Of a DNA stretch of 64,000 nucleotides, positions 35,877 to 44,044 are shown one piece after another. Both the position numbers and the translations under genes were made by a program. Each line of letters opens with the position of its first letter. The first letter of the stretch is position 1. Where the stretch lies: contig JAEEHC010000052.1 in assembly GCA_016280635.1 (NCBI GenBank), positions 1-64,000 of the forward strand, written 5' to 3'. Source of the DNA: Erysipelotrichaceae bacterium. GTDB lineage: Bacteria > Bacillota_I > Bacilli_A > Erysipelotrichales > Erysipelotrichaceae. The notes beneath the pieces are model-generated. The model saw only the letters and a list, made by a program, of their open reading frames with translations, was not told where the DNA came from and did not search any database.

Positions 35877-36512
35877 ATGAGAATGCGAAAGAAACCGTGG
35901 GCTAAGGACATGATAGCGGCGCGAACGGACTGCGTCATAGCCCAGCCGGAAGAGTTAAAAGGCAACTGGAAACAGCTGGGAAGCCAGCACGTCATCGTGG
36001 AGATCGGTGCCGGCAAGGGCGATTACTGGATCAACATGGGACACATGTATCCTGATGAACTTTGGATCGCCGTGGAGAAGAATGTCGATGCCGCCGGAAT
36101 CGCTTTGAAGAAGAGCATTGACAATACCGCCGCCAACATGAAGTTCATCGTCGGCGATGCTGCCAGCATCAGCCAGTGGTTTGCAGAAAATGAGGTGGAA
36201 CGTATCCATCTGAACTTCTCTGACCCCTGGCCCAAGAAGCATCACACTAAGAGAAGACTTACTTACTCCAGTTTTCTGAACGATTACCGCAGCATCCTGA
36301 TGCCGGGCGGCAAGATCGTCATGAAGACGGACAATGCCAGGCTTTTTGAATACAGCCTGGTCAGTTTCGCACAGGCCGGCTGGCTGCTTACGGAAGCTTA
36401 TGTCGATTACCGCAGCCAGAGCCATGATGAAGATGCCATCACGGAATATGAGAGCAATTTCATCGCACTTAACCAGCCCATTTACCGGGCCGTCTGGGAG
36501 GTCGTTAAATAA
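35877..36512 (+). CDS. trmB: tRNA (guanine-N7-)-methyltransferase
   Basis: 211 residues, full length. MRMRKKPWAKDMI at the start, the SAM site EIGAGKGDYW, and the strongly conserved FSDPWPKKHHTKRRL identify TrmB. It makes m7G46 in the tRNA variable loop. AGGTGA lies seven bases before the ATG. The next gene starts directly after its stop (TAAATG), suggesting co-transcription. Confidence 0.96.
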   Translation: MRMRKKPWAKDMIAARTDCVIAQPEELKGNWKQLGSQHVIVEIGAGKGDYWINMGHMYPDELWIAVEKNVDAAGIALKKSIDNTAANMKFIVGDAASISQWFAENEVERIHLNFSDPWPKKHHTKRRLTYSSFLNDYRSILMPGGKIVMKTDNARLFEYSLVSFAQAGWLLTEAYVDYRSQSHDEDAITEYESNFIALNQPIYRAVWEVVK

Positions 36513-37334
36513 ATGAAGAAATTTGGAAAACCGTTGCTTTTCCTGTTAGCCCTGTTCATGCTTGCCGGCTGTGCCGGTACTGATGAACAGTCCTTCAGCC
36601 ATCAGCTTGACCAGGCCATCGCTCAGGCCATCGGTGCTCAGATCCCGGAGAGCGACATGAATAACTGCGTCAAGACTTACTATTCCTATTATCGTAACAA
36701 TGACATCGGCAAGATCTACAACGATGCCATCTATAACCAGTTCAACATCCATGGCAATGTTTCCACGCTGGCCCTGGACGTTGAAAGCATCGTTTCCAAT
36801 CAGATCTCGGGAAAGAGCGACGAAAAGACGATCAGAAAGATCGTCGATGTCGCTAACCCGGTCTATGAGAAGAGCGGTGAATATGTCAACTCATCACATG
36901 TGAAGATTCCCTTCCATATTCAGGTTGCCAAGCTTGATGAGGAAAGGCAATATCTGATCTACATTCAGAGCAGCGAGTTCATGTTCGTTTCTCAGGTAAA
37001 CAAGGGAAGCTGCGCCGACACGCTGTATGACATGATGATACTGTTAAGGAGCTGCAATGCCGATGCCACTCGCATCATTCTCGATTACGGCTCTGATTCG
37101 CTGATCTCTACCGGCGACAGCATCATCACCCTTTTTGAAGATGTTCTGCCGGCTTCCGGCTATGTCATTGACTATATTGACAGCTGGAAGGATGATACCT
37201 CCTTCATCATCATCGACCCCGTTGAGGAAGGCGATGAAGGCGGAGGAAGCGAGGAAGACATGAACGACGATGATGATTATCAGGAGGAAGATATCGAAGA
37301 TGGCGCTGATGAAGAAACTGAAGAAAATGGTTGA
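36513..37334 (+). CDS. Lipoprotein with acidic C-terminus, unknown function
   Basis: 273 residues. The lipobox LAGC puts the lipid on Cys20. The folded part (about 25-235) is mixed alpha/beta with no catalytic motif that I recognise. The last 35 residues are almost all acidic (EEDMNDDDDYQEEDIEDG). It starts with no gap after trmB. Its last 35 bases overlap the start of the next gene in another frame, so the acidic tail is encoded by the region holding that gene's ribosome site. Confidence 0.7.
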   Translation: MKKFGKPLLFLLALFMLAGCAGTDEQSFSHQLDQAIAQAIGAQIPESDMNNCVKTYYSYYRNNDIGKIYNDAIYNQFNIHGNVSTLALDVESIVSNQISGKSDEKTIRKIVDVANPVYEKSGEYVNSSHVKIPFHIQVAKLDEERQYLIYIQSSEFMFVSQVNKGSCADTLYDMMILLRSCNADATRIILDYGSDSLISTGDSIITLFEDVLPASGYVIDYIDSWKDDTSFIIIDPVEEGDEGGGSEEDMNDDDDYQEEDIEDGADEETEENG

Positions 37335-38082
37335 CAGGGTTGTCGAATTCATGACGGAAGATGTTGAGGAACCCGATAAGGTCGAGCAGCTCAATAAGGA
37401 AGTCAGAAAGTCAGCCAAGGTAATCGAAACAGTAGAAAAGAAACTGGAAACTCCGGCAGCACGCAAGAACGAGGAAATCCCGGTCAGCCGTAAAGTTGAG
37501 GAAAAGCCGGTAAAACCGGTGGAAAAGAAAGTCAGACCAATTGAACCGACTCCCTTTGTCACCGTTGGCAGCGCCGAGAAGAAACCGGCCGAGCCGCCCA
37601 AGCCCCAGCCGGCAGTCAGCCATGCTGAGCCGGTCAGGGAAAAGGAAAGCGGCTATGTTCCCCGCAATGTCATTTCCCCGATTTTCGGCTCGGGTGAAAA
37701 CGCCACCGAGCGCTACAGCACCTCGCCGATGGTCCAATACGATGATGAGACGACGCAGCAGAGCGTCATCGGCACCATTTTCTCGCCCATTCACGGAAAG
37801 TATGTTCCCCAAGCGCAGCCTGATGATGAGGTCAGCGCGGAAGTAGCCAGCCTGACCACAACGGATTTCATTGAAAAAGTATCCGGGCAGCCTCAAGCTG
37901 ATCAGCAGCCGGCCTTTCTGGATGCCGATTACAACACCATGAGCGTTCAGGACCTGGAGCCGCTGCAGCCGGTGTCTGAACCGGCCCATGAACCGGAAGC
38001 GGAGATCATCTCAGCTCAGCCGGTCATCCGTCCGCAGAGCGATGAAGCCGAAGAAGGCTACGAGAATCTGAGTTTATTCTGA
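37300..38082 (+). CDS. Disordered cytoplasmic protein with repeated SPI[FH]G motifs
   Basis: 260 residues from the ATG at 37300, twelve bases after AGGAGG; an ATG at 37309 is also possible. A basic amphipathic N-terminus (MKKLKKMVDRVVEF) could bind membrane. A charged, proline-rich linker (about 45-115) follows. Two short motifs stand out: VISPIFGSGE and TIFSPIHGKY. The last residues are YENLSLF. No enzymatic domain is visible. It lies between trmB-lipoprotein and murC, so a role in envelope or division scaffolding is a guess. Function unknown. Confidence 0.7.
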   Translation: MALMKKLKKMVDRVVEFMTEDVEEPDKVEQLNKEVRKSAKVIETVEKKLETPAARKNEEIPVSRKVEEKPVKPVEKKVRPIEPTPFVTVGSAEKKPAEPPKPQPAVSHAEPVREKESGYVPRNVISPIFGSGENATERYSTSPMVQYDDETTQQSVIGTIFSPIHGKYVPQAQPDDEVSAEVASLTTTDFIEKVSGQPQADQQPAFLDADYNTMSVQDLEPLQPVSEPAHEPEAEIISAQPVIRPQSDEAEEGYENLSLF

Positions 38083-38128
38083 AAACAGGCCACGGAAGTG
38101 GCTTGTTAACCGAAAGGAAGCAATTCGC

Positions 38129-39505
38129 ATGAAACAGTACAGAGAAGAAGACAACATCCTCAAGAATGTCAAGCATATCCACATGATCGGCATCGGCGGT
38201 TCCGGCATGTGCCCGCTGGCGGAGATCCTCCACAGCAAGGGCTACATCATCAGCGGTTCCGACAACAACGAATCTGACCCGCTCAAGAAGGTCAGGCGCT
38301 TTGCCGATGTTCATCTTGGCCACGATGCCGCTAACATTGAAGGCGCTGAACTGGTGATCTACTCAGCCGCCATCTTCAAGGATAATGTTGAGCTGGTGGC
38401 GGCCCGTCAGAAGGGCATTCCCACAATGGAGAGAAGCCATGCCCTGGGCGCTCTGACCAGGATGTTTGACAATGTCATCGGTGTCTGCGGAACCCATGGC
38501 AAGACCACGGTAACCTCCCTGATCACCCAGATTCTGATCCAGAATGACTGCAAGCCCAACGCCGTCATCGGCGGCAAGCTGCCGTTAGTTGACCACTATG
38601 GCGTGGTTGGTGATTCCGAGACAATGGTGGTGGAATCCTGCGAATTCGTCGATACTTTCCTGCAGCTTTCCGAGGATGTGGCTGTCTTGCTGAACATCGA
38701 TAACGACCATCTGGATTATTTCAAGACCATGGACAACATGGTTGCTTCCTTCCATAAGTTCGTTTCGATGGCCAAGATCGTCTTTGTCAATGGCGATGAT
38801 GAAAGAAGCATGGTCGCCGTTAAGGACATTGACGGCCAGGTGATCACCTTCGGTCATAAGGAGAGTGACGACTATCGCTTTGAAAATCTCCATCCAGGCA
38901 AGTTCGGCTATGAATATGATGTCTATTTCCGTGATCAGAAACTGGCATCAGTCCGCATGAGCATTCCGGGCAGGCACAATGCCTATAACGGTCTGGCTGC
39001 CTTCGCGGTCTGCCACCACATGGGCTTACCGGTTGAAGGCATTGTCAGATCGATTGAGGACTTTCATGGCGCGGCCCGGCGCTTTGAGTTCATCGGTGAT
39101 TACGGCTTCATGCTGGCCGATGACTATGGCCATCACCCCACTGAGATCAAGGCCACCCTTAAGGCGGCCAAGGAACTGGATTATAAACGGGTTATTGCCG
39201 TCTTCCAGCCCTTTACCTATTCGCGAACGGCGATGTTACTGAACGACTTCGCCGATGCCTTATCCGTGGCTGATGAAGTCGTGCTGACCCCGATCATGGG
39301 ATCCAGAGAAGTGAATACCTATAACATCTATTCTGAAGACCTGCTGGCTCTGCTGGAAAACGGCATTCTGCTTCCGGACTTTGAATCCATCAAACAGCAC
39401 ATCCTGAGCCACTACGGTCCAGGTGATCTGGTGATCACGATGGGCTGCGGTGACATCTACAAGGTCTGCCGGATGATCAGCGAGACCGAAAAAAAGCAGC
39501 ATTGA
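38129..39505 (+). CDS. murC: UDP-N-acetylmuramate--L-alanine ligase
   Basis: 458 residues, full length. The N-terminal Rossmann motif is GIGGSGMCPLAEIL, the ATP loop is GTHGKTTVTSL (about 116), and DDYGHHPTEIKATL lies near residue 330. It adds L-alanine to UDP-MurNAc, the first peptide step of peptidoglycan synthesis, in the cytoplasm. It has its own AAAGGAAG site. Its stop codon lies in the loop of a terminator used by the opposite strand. Confidence 0.97.
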   Translation: MKQYREEDNILKNVKHIHMIGIGGSGMCPLAEILHSKGYIISGSDNNESDPLKKVRRFADVHLGHDAANIEGAELVIYSAAIFKDNVELVAARQKGIPTMERSHALGALTRMFDNVIGVCGTHGKTTVTSLITQILIQNDCKPNAVIGGKLPLVDHYGVVGDSETMVVESCEFVDTFLQLSEDVAVLLNIDNDHLDYFKTMDNMVASFHKFVSMAKIVFVNGDDERSMVAVKDIDGQVITFGHKESDDYRFENLHPGKFGYEYDVYFRDQKLASVRMSIPGRHNAYNGLAAFAVCHHMGLPVEGIVRSIEDFHGAARRFEFIGDYGFMLADDYGHHPTEIKATLKAAKELDYKRVIAVFQPFTYSRTAMLLNDFADALSVADEVVLTPIMGSREVNTYNIYSEDLLALLENGILLPDFESIKQHILSHYGPGDLVITMGCGDIYKVCRMISETEKKQH

Positions 39506-39512
39506 TTGCTGC
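39489..39512 (-). terminator. Minus-strand terminator embedded in the 3' end of murC
   Basis: Read on the minus strand, GCAGC and GCTGC pair around AATCAAT and are followed by seven T. The hairpin loop contains the murC stop codon on the + strand. Confidence 0.75.
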
Positions 39513-39513
39513 C

Positions 39514-39954
39514 TCAGATCTTAACTTCAAACTGCTTATGACAATTGGGACAGATGACATTGTGTCTGCCCTTTTTGTTAGGCAGCCGCAATACCTTTTT
39601 GCAGGCCGGACAGGTGCGGAAGCGGTAATCCTTCCGTTCCCTGAAGCGCCTGATGGTCAGCTTGAAGAGATTGCGGGAATTGTTCTTCAGGTTGACAAAC
39701 CGGGTATTTTCATCGTAGCGGGCCTGAATGTTTTTGGAAAACAGCCGGTAACTGTTATAGATGATCGGGATCCAGACCAGAAGCGAGAAAACATAATTGC
39801 GGAAAACAAAACTCAGGGCGATCAGAACCAGATTAAGAACCGTCAGAAAGCGATAGAGTTCATCAGGCTGGCCGTACCGGCCAACCATGAAGCGCTGGAA
39901 CCTTTCCATCATGCGGTAGCGCAGCTGAGAAAGCTTATAGCGGAAATCATTCAT
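39514..39954 (-). CDS. Membrane protein with C-terminal zinc ribbon
   Basis: 146 residues. A basic N-terminus (about 1-35) is followed by two adjacent hydrophobic segments (about 37-67). A C-terminal zinc ribbon has the pairs CPACKKV and CPNCHKQ. It resembles small proteins next to DnaJ-like genes in Bacillota. It is last in the minus-strand operon, 12 bases after the DnaJ-like gene. Function unknown. Confidence 0.75.
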   Translation of the reverse strand: MNDFRYKLSQLRYRMMERFQRFMVGRYGQPDELYRFLTVLNLVLIALSFVFRNYVFSLLVWIPIIYNSYRLFSKNIQARYDENTRFVNLKNNSRNLFKLTIRRFRERKDYRFRTCPACKKVLRLPNKKGRHNVICPNCHKQFEVKI

Positions 39955-39966
39955 GCCATTACCTCC

Positions 39967-40647
39967 TTACAGATAGCAGCAGATCCAGGGCCAGCAGCTG
40001 ATGGAGCCGCCGGAGCAGACCGATAAGAGAAACCAGATCAGCAAGCCCCTGACGCAGGTGGAATTGCGGCTGAAGGGCCGGGAGAACTGGGAACTTCTGG
40101 CGCGGTAGGAAGACCGGCCGTTCTTGATGACATCGCGGATCTGCCGGTATTGAGCGTTATTGGGCTCAAAGCTGCAGGCCCGTTCGATGTGTTCCAGGGC
40201 AACGGTGCGGTTGCCAAGGCCGTAGTTGGCCAGAGCACTCAGGCAGTACCAGCGGGCGTCGTGAACGGCAATGCCGCTTAAGACATTGAGGGCCTGTTGA
40301 AACTGACCGTTATTGACGAAGTTGGTCGCGACATCCAGATCGCTGTAGCTTTGCTGGTTGCGCTGGTTGAAACCGGTGAAATCGTAGAACTGAAAGGGGC
40401 CATAGAAAAACGAATTGGGTTGGGAATAGCCATAGGATGATGACTGGGACTGATAGCCGTAGTTATTAGCCTGACCGCTTTTGATCAGGTCATAGGCAGC
40501 ATTGACTTCTGCCATCTTTTCGGCGGCAGCCTTGTCATTGGGATTCAGGTCCGGGTGATACTTCTTGGCCAGAGCGCGGTAAGCCTTGGTTATCTCCTCA
40601 TCGGAGGCGCTGCGGCTGACCCCCAGCACTTCATAGGGATCTCTCAT
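39967..40647 (-). CDS. J-domain protein with C-terminal membrane segment
   Basis: 226 residues. A J domain (1-60) has the key HPD in [12 protein letters not shown] and would stimulate a DnaK/Hsp70. A Ser/Tyr/Asn-rich linker (about 60-100) and TPR-like helices (about 105-165, [28 protein letters not shown]) follow. A basic region and a hydrophobic, Cys-containing end complete it. It is not a full DnaJ (no zinc domain). Its first 17 bases overlap the DUF5685 gene. Confidence 0.85.
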   Translation of the reverse strand: MRDPYEVLGVSRSASDEEITKAYRALAKKYHPDLNPNDKAAAEKMAEVNAAYDLIKSGQANNYGYQSQSSSYGYSQPNSFFYGPFQFYDFTGFNQRNQQSYSDLDVATNFVNNGQFQQALNVLSGIAVHDARWYCLSALANYGLGNRTVALEHIERACSFEPNNAQYRQIRDVIKNGRSSYRARSSQFSRPFSRNSTCVRGLLIWFLLSVCSGGSISCWPWICCYL

Positions 40648-41440
40648 GACGTTTCTCCTTTCGCTTATGCAGGTCGTACTTACTCCAGATGCCGGAGTAA
40701 ATGATGTTTTCCAATATTGTTTCGTTGATGTTCAGCTTGCGGTAGGCGGCATCGACATCCTCCATTACCATCATGAGCATATCCTCAAAGCTGACGCTTT
40801 CGAAGGCGGTAAGCGGATTGTAGCGGCCTTTCTTCAGATCATCCTTCAGGTCGATGACCGCATCCAGCAGATAGATGAACCGGCCCAGATGGAAGCCCAG
40901 ACGCTCCAGATCTTCGTTTTCGTTGACCTTGAGCAGTTCACCCATCAGCCGTCCGAAGTGGCTGGCTCCCAGATCAGGATTGAGGATGTTGTCCTTTTCG
41001 ATCAGGGAGATCTGGTGCAGCTGCTGTTTTATCACTTCGCATTTCTGCGGGTACTTTTCCTCAATCGTCCGTACCCAGTCCTGCAGTCTGTCAGCGTTTT
41101 TGCGGGCCGAAGTGCTGTTGTCATCAGCAACATCATCGAGGAACTTATAGTAGCTCAGATAGATGTTCATGTCCGCACAGTATTCGCTGAAGGCGTTATA
41201 AATTGCTTCGTGCTTTTTCAGCGGATGCAGAGGACAGCGCTCTGTTATGACGGTGTTGTCCTGCGGGTAAACGCTGGAGAGCAGGATGGTAATAAAGGTA
41301 AAGTCGTAAGTCAGCGTCTTTCGGCCGGTATTGCCGTAGCCGGCAAAAAGCCGGTTGCACAGTCCGCAGTACCAGCTGCGGTAGCGCTGATTATCCGGCT
41401 TGGACAGTTCAGTGTAATTGGTCGTCAGATAGCCGAACAT
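40631..41440 (-). CDS. DUF5685-like protein
   Basis: 269 residues from [18 protein letters not shown] choose the ATG at 41440 because the family starts this way and because upstream codons run into the NifU gene. [11 protein letters not shown] holds a CxxC pair, and a further Cys lies in [12 protein letters not shown]. The rest is helical, with [20 protein letters not shown]. The fold resembles all-helical isoprenoid-type proteins, but no function is known. Genes of this family often neighbour a J-domain gene, as here. Confidence 0.8.
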   Translation of the reverse strand: MFGYLTTNYTELSKPDNQRYRSWYCGLCNRLFAGYGNTGRKTLTYDFTFITILLSSVYPQDNTVITERCPLHPLKKHEAIYNAFSEYCADMNIYLSYYKFLDDVADDNSTSARKNADRLQDWVRTIEEKYPQKCEVIKQQLHQISLIEKDNILNPDLGASHFGRLMGELLKVNENEDLERLGFHLGRFIYLLDAVIDLKDDLKKGRYNPLTAFESVSFEDMLMMVMEDVDAAYRKLNINETILENIIYSGIWSKYDLHKRKEKRHERSL

Positions 41441-41453
41441 CGACAGGCAACCC

Positions 41454-41714
41454 TTAGTAGAAATCGTAGCCTTCCAACTCGACGGTTCCTTCCTGGAGAA
41501 CGACATCCTGAACTTCCGGCACTTCGGACATGATCCAGGACTTGATGCCGTCGTTGAGGGTGGTACCGATCAGCGAGCAGCCGATGCAGGCGCCGGAAAG
41601 CGCGATGGTAACAATGCCATCCTTATAGGAGATGTATTCCAGATCGCCGCCATCGGCAAGGATGTACGGTCTGATGTGTTCGATGATCTTGATGATCTTG
41701 GTTTCAGCATCCAT
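41454..41714 (-). CDS. NifU-like iron-sulfur scaffold protein
   Basis: 86 residues, the minimal NifU C-terminal domain. IRPYILADGGDLEYI and GACIGCSLIGTTL carry the conserved CxxC that holds a 4Fe-4S cluster for transfer. It lies between a PAP2-like gene and the DUF5685 gene. The DUF5685 and zinc-ribbon neighbours also have Cys pairs, but a joint role is only an inference. Confidence 0.93.
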   Translation of the reverse strand: MDAETKIIKIIEHIRPYILADGGDLEYISYKDGIVTIALSGACIGCSLIGTTLNDGIKSWIMSEVPEVQDVVLQEGTVELEGYDFY

Positions 41715-41728
41715 GATAAATCAACCCC

Positions 41729-42175
41729 TTAATGCATGATCAGGTACAGTAAGCCGCTTACCGTCAGCCCCAGGATCAGTCCGAAGAATACTTCGACATA
41801 AGTGTGGCCCAGTACCTCTTTCATTTTCTTCTCATATACCGGATCATCAACGCTTAACAGGGCCAGTTCCCTGAGATCGTTGACGATCTTCTCGGTAAGT
41901 TCAATGTTCTGCCCGGCATAATAGCGCACATTGGCGGCGTCATAACAGACGATCAGTCCGAAGACAAGCACGATGGCAAACCCGGTGGAATCAAAGCCGT
42001 CCTTCAGTCCGGTGGCCAGAGCCAGAGCGGCTACGGCCGCGGAATGGGAAGAGGGCATGCCGCCGGTAGCGAAAAACAGTTTCCACTTCCACTCGTGATT
42101 GATAAGCCTGTGACAGAATGGTTTCAGGATCTGGGCGGCCAGCGCCGCCAGACCGGCTGCGTATAACGTGTACAT
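41729..42175 (-). CDS. Divergent PAP2 family membrane protein (DUF212)
   Basis: 148 residues, with MPSSHSAAVAALALATGLKD and YDAANVRYYAGQ as the recognisable motifs. HTYVEVFFGLILG ends the core. About three membrane helices are present. The family resembles phosphatidate phosphatases, but the full active-site set is not present, so activity is uncertain. It leads the minus-strand operon ending at the zinc-ribbon gene. Confidence 0.9.
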   Translation of the reverse strand: MYTLYAAGLAALAAQILKPFCHRLINHEWKWKLFFATGGMPSSHSAAVAALALATGLKDGFDSTGFAIVLVFGLIVCYDAANVRYYAGQNIELTEKIVNDLRELALLSVDDPVYEKKMKEVLGHTYVEVFFGLILGLTVSGLLYLIMH

Positions 42176-42283
42176 TGAATCACCTTACCTATAATAGCAT
42201 AAATCATCGGTTAAAACATTAATGAGACACTCAGTTTATGTGAATGAGGTGGCGATTTTTGTTATAATAGTAATGGTGGTAAA

Positions 42284-42634
42284 ATGCATAAGATTGGACA
42301 GCTGATCCCGGTAACGGTGACCGGTGTCAAGCCGTATGGGGCCTTTGTCAGAACTGATGACGGGGCCAGCGGGCTGATACACATCTCCGAGATCTCGGAA
42401 TTCTACATCAGAGACGTCAGCCGCTTCTTCAACAAGGGGGAGAAACTGGTCGTCAAGATCATCGACATTGACGCCAACGGTCAGCTGCGGCTTTCCCTGA
42501 AGGCCATTCAGTCTAACCGCAAAGGCGCCATTCCCACCAAAAGGGACATCAGCGCCATCAATACCATCGGCTTTGATTCACTTAAGGAAAAACTGCCTGT
42601 CTGGATCAGTCAGGCGAAAAAGGAGAATAAATGA
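42284..42634 (+). CDS. S1 RNA-binding domain protein (YugI/CvfD-like)
   Basis: 116 residues with one S1 domain (1-75): IPVTVTGVKPYGAFVRTDD and GLIHISEISEFYIRDV. A short basic tail follows. Single-domain S1 proteins of this type bind ribosomes or mRNA and affect stress response and virulence in several Bacillota. An extended -10 (TGTTATAAT, ending 42268) lies just upstream. It overlaps pgi by ATGA, so the two are translated together. Confidence 0.88.
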   Translation: MHKIGQLIPVTVTGVKPYGAFVRTDDGASGLIHISEISEFYIRDVSRFFNKGEKLVVKIIDIDANGQLRLSLKAIQSNRKGAIPTKRDISAINTIGFDSLKEKLPVWISQAKKENK

Positions 42635-43905
42635 TTAAATTAGATTACACCAATACTTCTCTGAAGGAAGATCTCAGCGCCTATCAGAAGCGCGTCAGCG
42701 AGATCCATCAGCAGCTGCTGGACAAAAACTGCCTGGGCAGCGACTTCGTCGGCTGGCTGGACTGGCCGCTGAACTATGACAAGGAAGAATTTGCCAGAAT
42801 CAAGGAAACCGCTAAGGAGATCCGGGAAAGAGCGGATGTCCTGATCGTCTGCGGTATCGGTGGCTCCTATCTGGGTGCCCGCAGCGCCATTGAGATGATG
42901 AAGGGCTTGTATCCCGATGACAAGCTGGAGATCATCTTCTCCGGCAATACCGTCTCCTCAACCTATCTGGCCCAGACCCTGAAGCACATCGAAGGCAAGA
43001 GCGTCTACGTCAATGTCATCTCCAAGTCCGGCACGACCACCGAAACGGCCGTTGCCTTCAGACTGTATGAGCAGTATCTTGAGGAAAAATATGGAAAGCA
43101 AGAGGCTGCCCGGCGCATCATCGCCACTACCGACAAGGCCCGGGGCACGCTGAAGAATCTGGCGGATAAGAAGGGCTACCGTACCTTTGTCATTCCCGAT
43201 GACATCGGCGGCCGCTATTCTGTCTTTACCGCTGTTGGCTTATTGCCGATCGCGGCAGCCGGTTTGGACATCGATAAGCTGATGGCCGGCAGTGCCAAGG
43301 CCCGGGAGGATTTCCTGAGCGATGATCTGAACAAGAACGCTGCCTATCAGTATGCCGTGTTAAGACGCATTGAGGAAAAACAGGGCAACACCGTCGAGTT
43401 CTTTGTCAGCTATGAACCCTCACTGACGATGACCGCTGAGTGGTGGAAACAGCTTTATGGCGAATCCGAAGGCAAGGAAGGAAAGGGCGTACTGCCGGCT
43501 TCCGTAACCTTTACCACCGACCTGCACTCGATGGGCCAGTTCATTCAGGAAGGTACCAAGAACTTCTTTGAAACGACCCTGATGATCGATAAGCCGATGG
43601 AAGATCTGATCTTCCCGGCTGATGAGGATAATCTGGATAACATGAACTACCTGGCCGGTAAGAGCATTGACTGGGTCAACAAGATGGCCTTCCAGGGTAC
43701 CGTAGATGCTCACTTCAACACCGGCGGCAATGACAACATCATCATTCACCTGCCCGATAACAGTGAATTCAGCTACGGCTACATGATCTACTTCTTCTTC
43801 AAGGCCTGTGCCATGACCGTTCTGTTACTGGATGTCAACCCGTTCAATCAGCCCGGCGTTGAGGTCTACAAGAAGAATATGTTCAAACTTTTGGGCAAAA
43901 TCTAA
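42631..43905 (+). CDS. pgi: Glucose-6-phosphate isomerase
   Basis: 424 residues, in the range of Bacillota Pgi (about 430-450). GIGGSYLGARSAIEMM, ISKSGTTTETAVAFR, GGRYSVFTAVGLLPIA and FFETTLMIDKP are diagnostic. It interconverts glucose 6-phosphate and fructose 6-phosphate. It follows the S1-protein gene with a four-base overlap and ends at a terminator. Confidence 0.97.
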   Translation: MIKLDYTNTSLKEDLSAYQKRVSEIHQQLLDKNCLGSDFVGWLDWPLNYDKEEFARIKETAKEIRERADVLIVCGIGGSYLGARSAIEMMKGLYPDDKLEIIFSGNTVSSTYLAQTLKHIEGKSVYVNVISKSGTTTETAVAFRLYEQYLEEKYGKQEAARRIIATTDKARGTLKNLADKKGYRTFVIPDDIGGRYSVFTAVGLLPIAAAGLDIDKLMAGSAKAREDFLSDDLNKNAAYQYAVLRRIEEKQGNTVEFFVSYEPSLTMTAEWWKQLYGESEGKEGKGVLPASVTFTTDLHSMGQFIQEGTKNFFETTLMIDKPMEDLIFPADEDNLDNMNYLAGKSIDWVNKMAFQGTVDAHFNTGGNDNIIIHLPDNSEFSYGYMIYFFFKACAMTVLLLDVNPFNQPGVEVYKKNMFKLLGKI

Positions 43906-43933
43906 TCAAAATAAAACAAAACTAATATATGAG

Positions 43934-43967
43934 AGTGCGAATATGTTCTATTTTCGCACTTTTATTT
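43934..43967 (+). terminator. Rho-independent terminator of pgi
   Basis: AGTGCGAA and TTCGCACT pair around an eleven-base loop, followed by TTTATTTT. Confidence 0.85.
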
Positions 43968-43973
43968 TGTAAA

Positions 43974-43989
43974 ACAGAACAAATTCTGT
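43974..43989. promoter_or_regulatory. Palindromic candidate operator at the AEP-type transporter promoter
   Basis: ACAGAA and TTCTGT flank CAAA; the right arm touches the -35 hexamer. The position suits a repressor. The winged-helix domain of the fusion protein encoded at 47343 is one candidate regulator (inference). Confidence 0.5.
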
Positions 43990-44017
43990 TGACTAAGAGG
44001 GTATGGAGGCGTAGTAT
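43989..44017 (+). promoter_or_regulatory. Promoter of the AEP/phosphocholine-type operon
   Basis: TTGACT at 43989-43994 and TAGTAT at 44012-44017 with a 17-base spacer. Confidence 0.65.
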
Positions 44018-44044
44018 GTACTTGTTATGAAAAAGGAGATCGTT

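Noticed and set aside
43969-43982. Possible CcpA cre site near the 43989 promoter
   Set aside because: The central CG of the consensus is missing; the palindrome is better explained as another operator.
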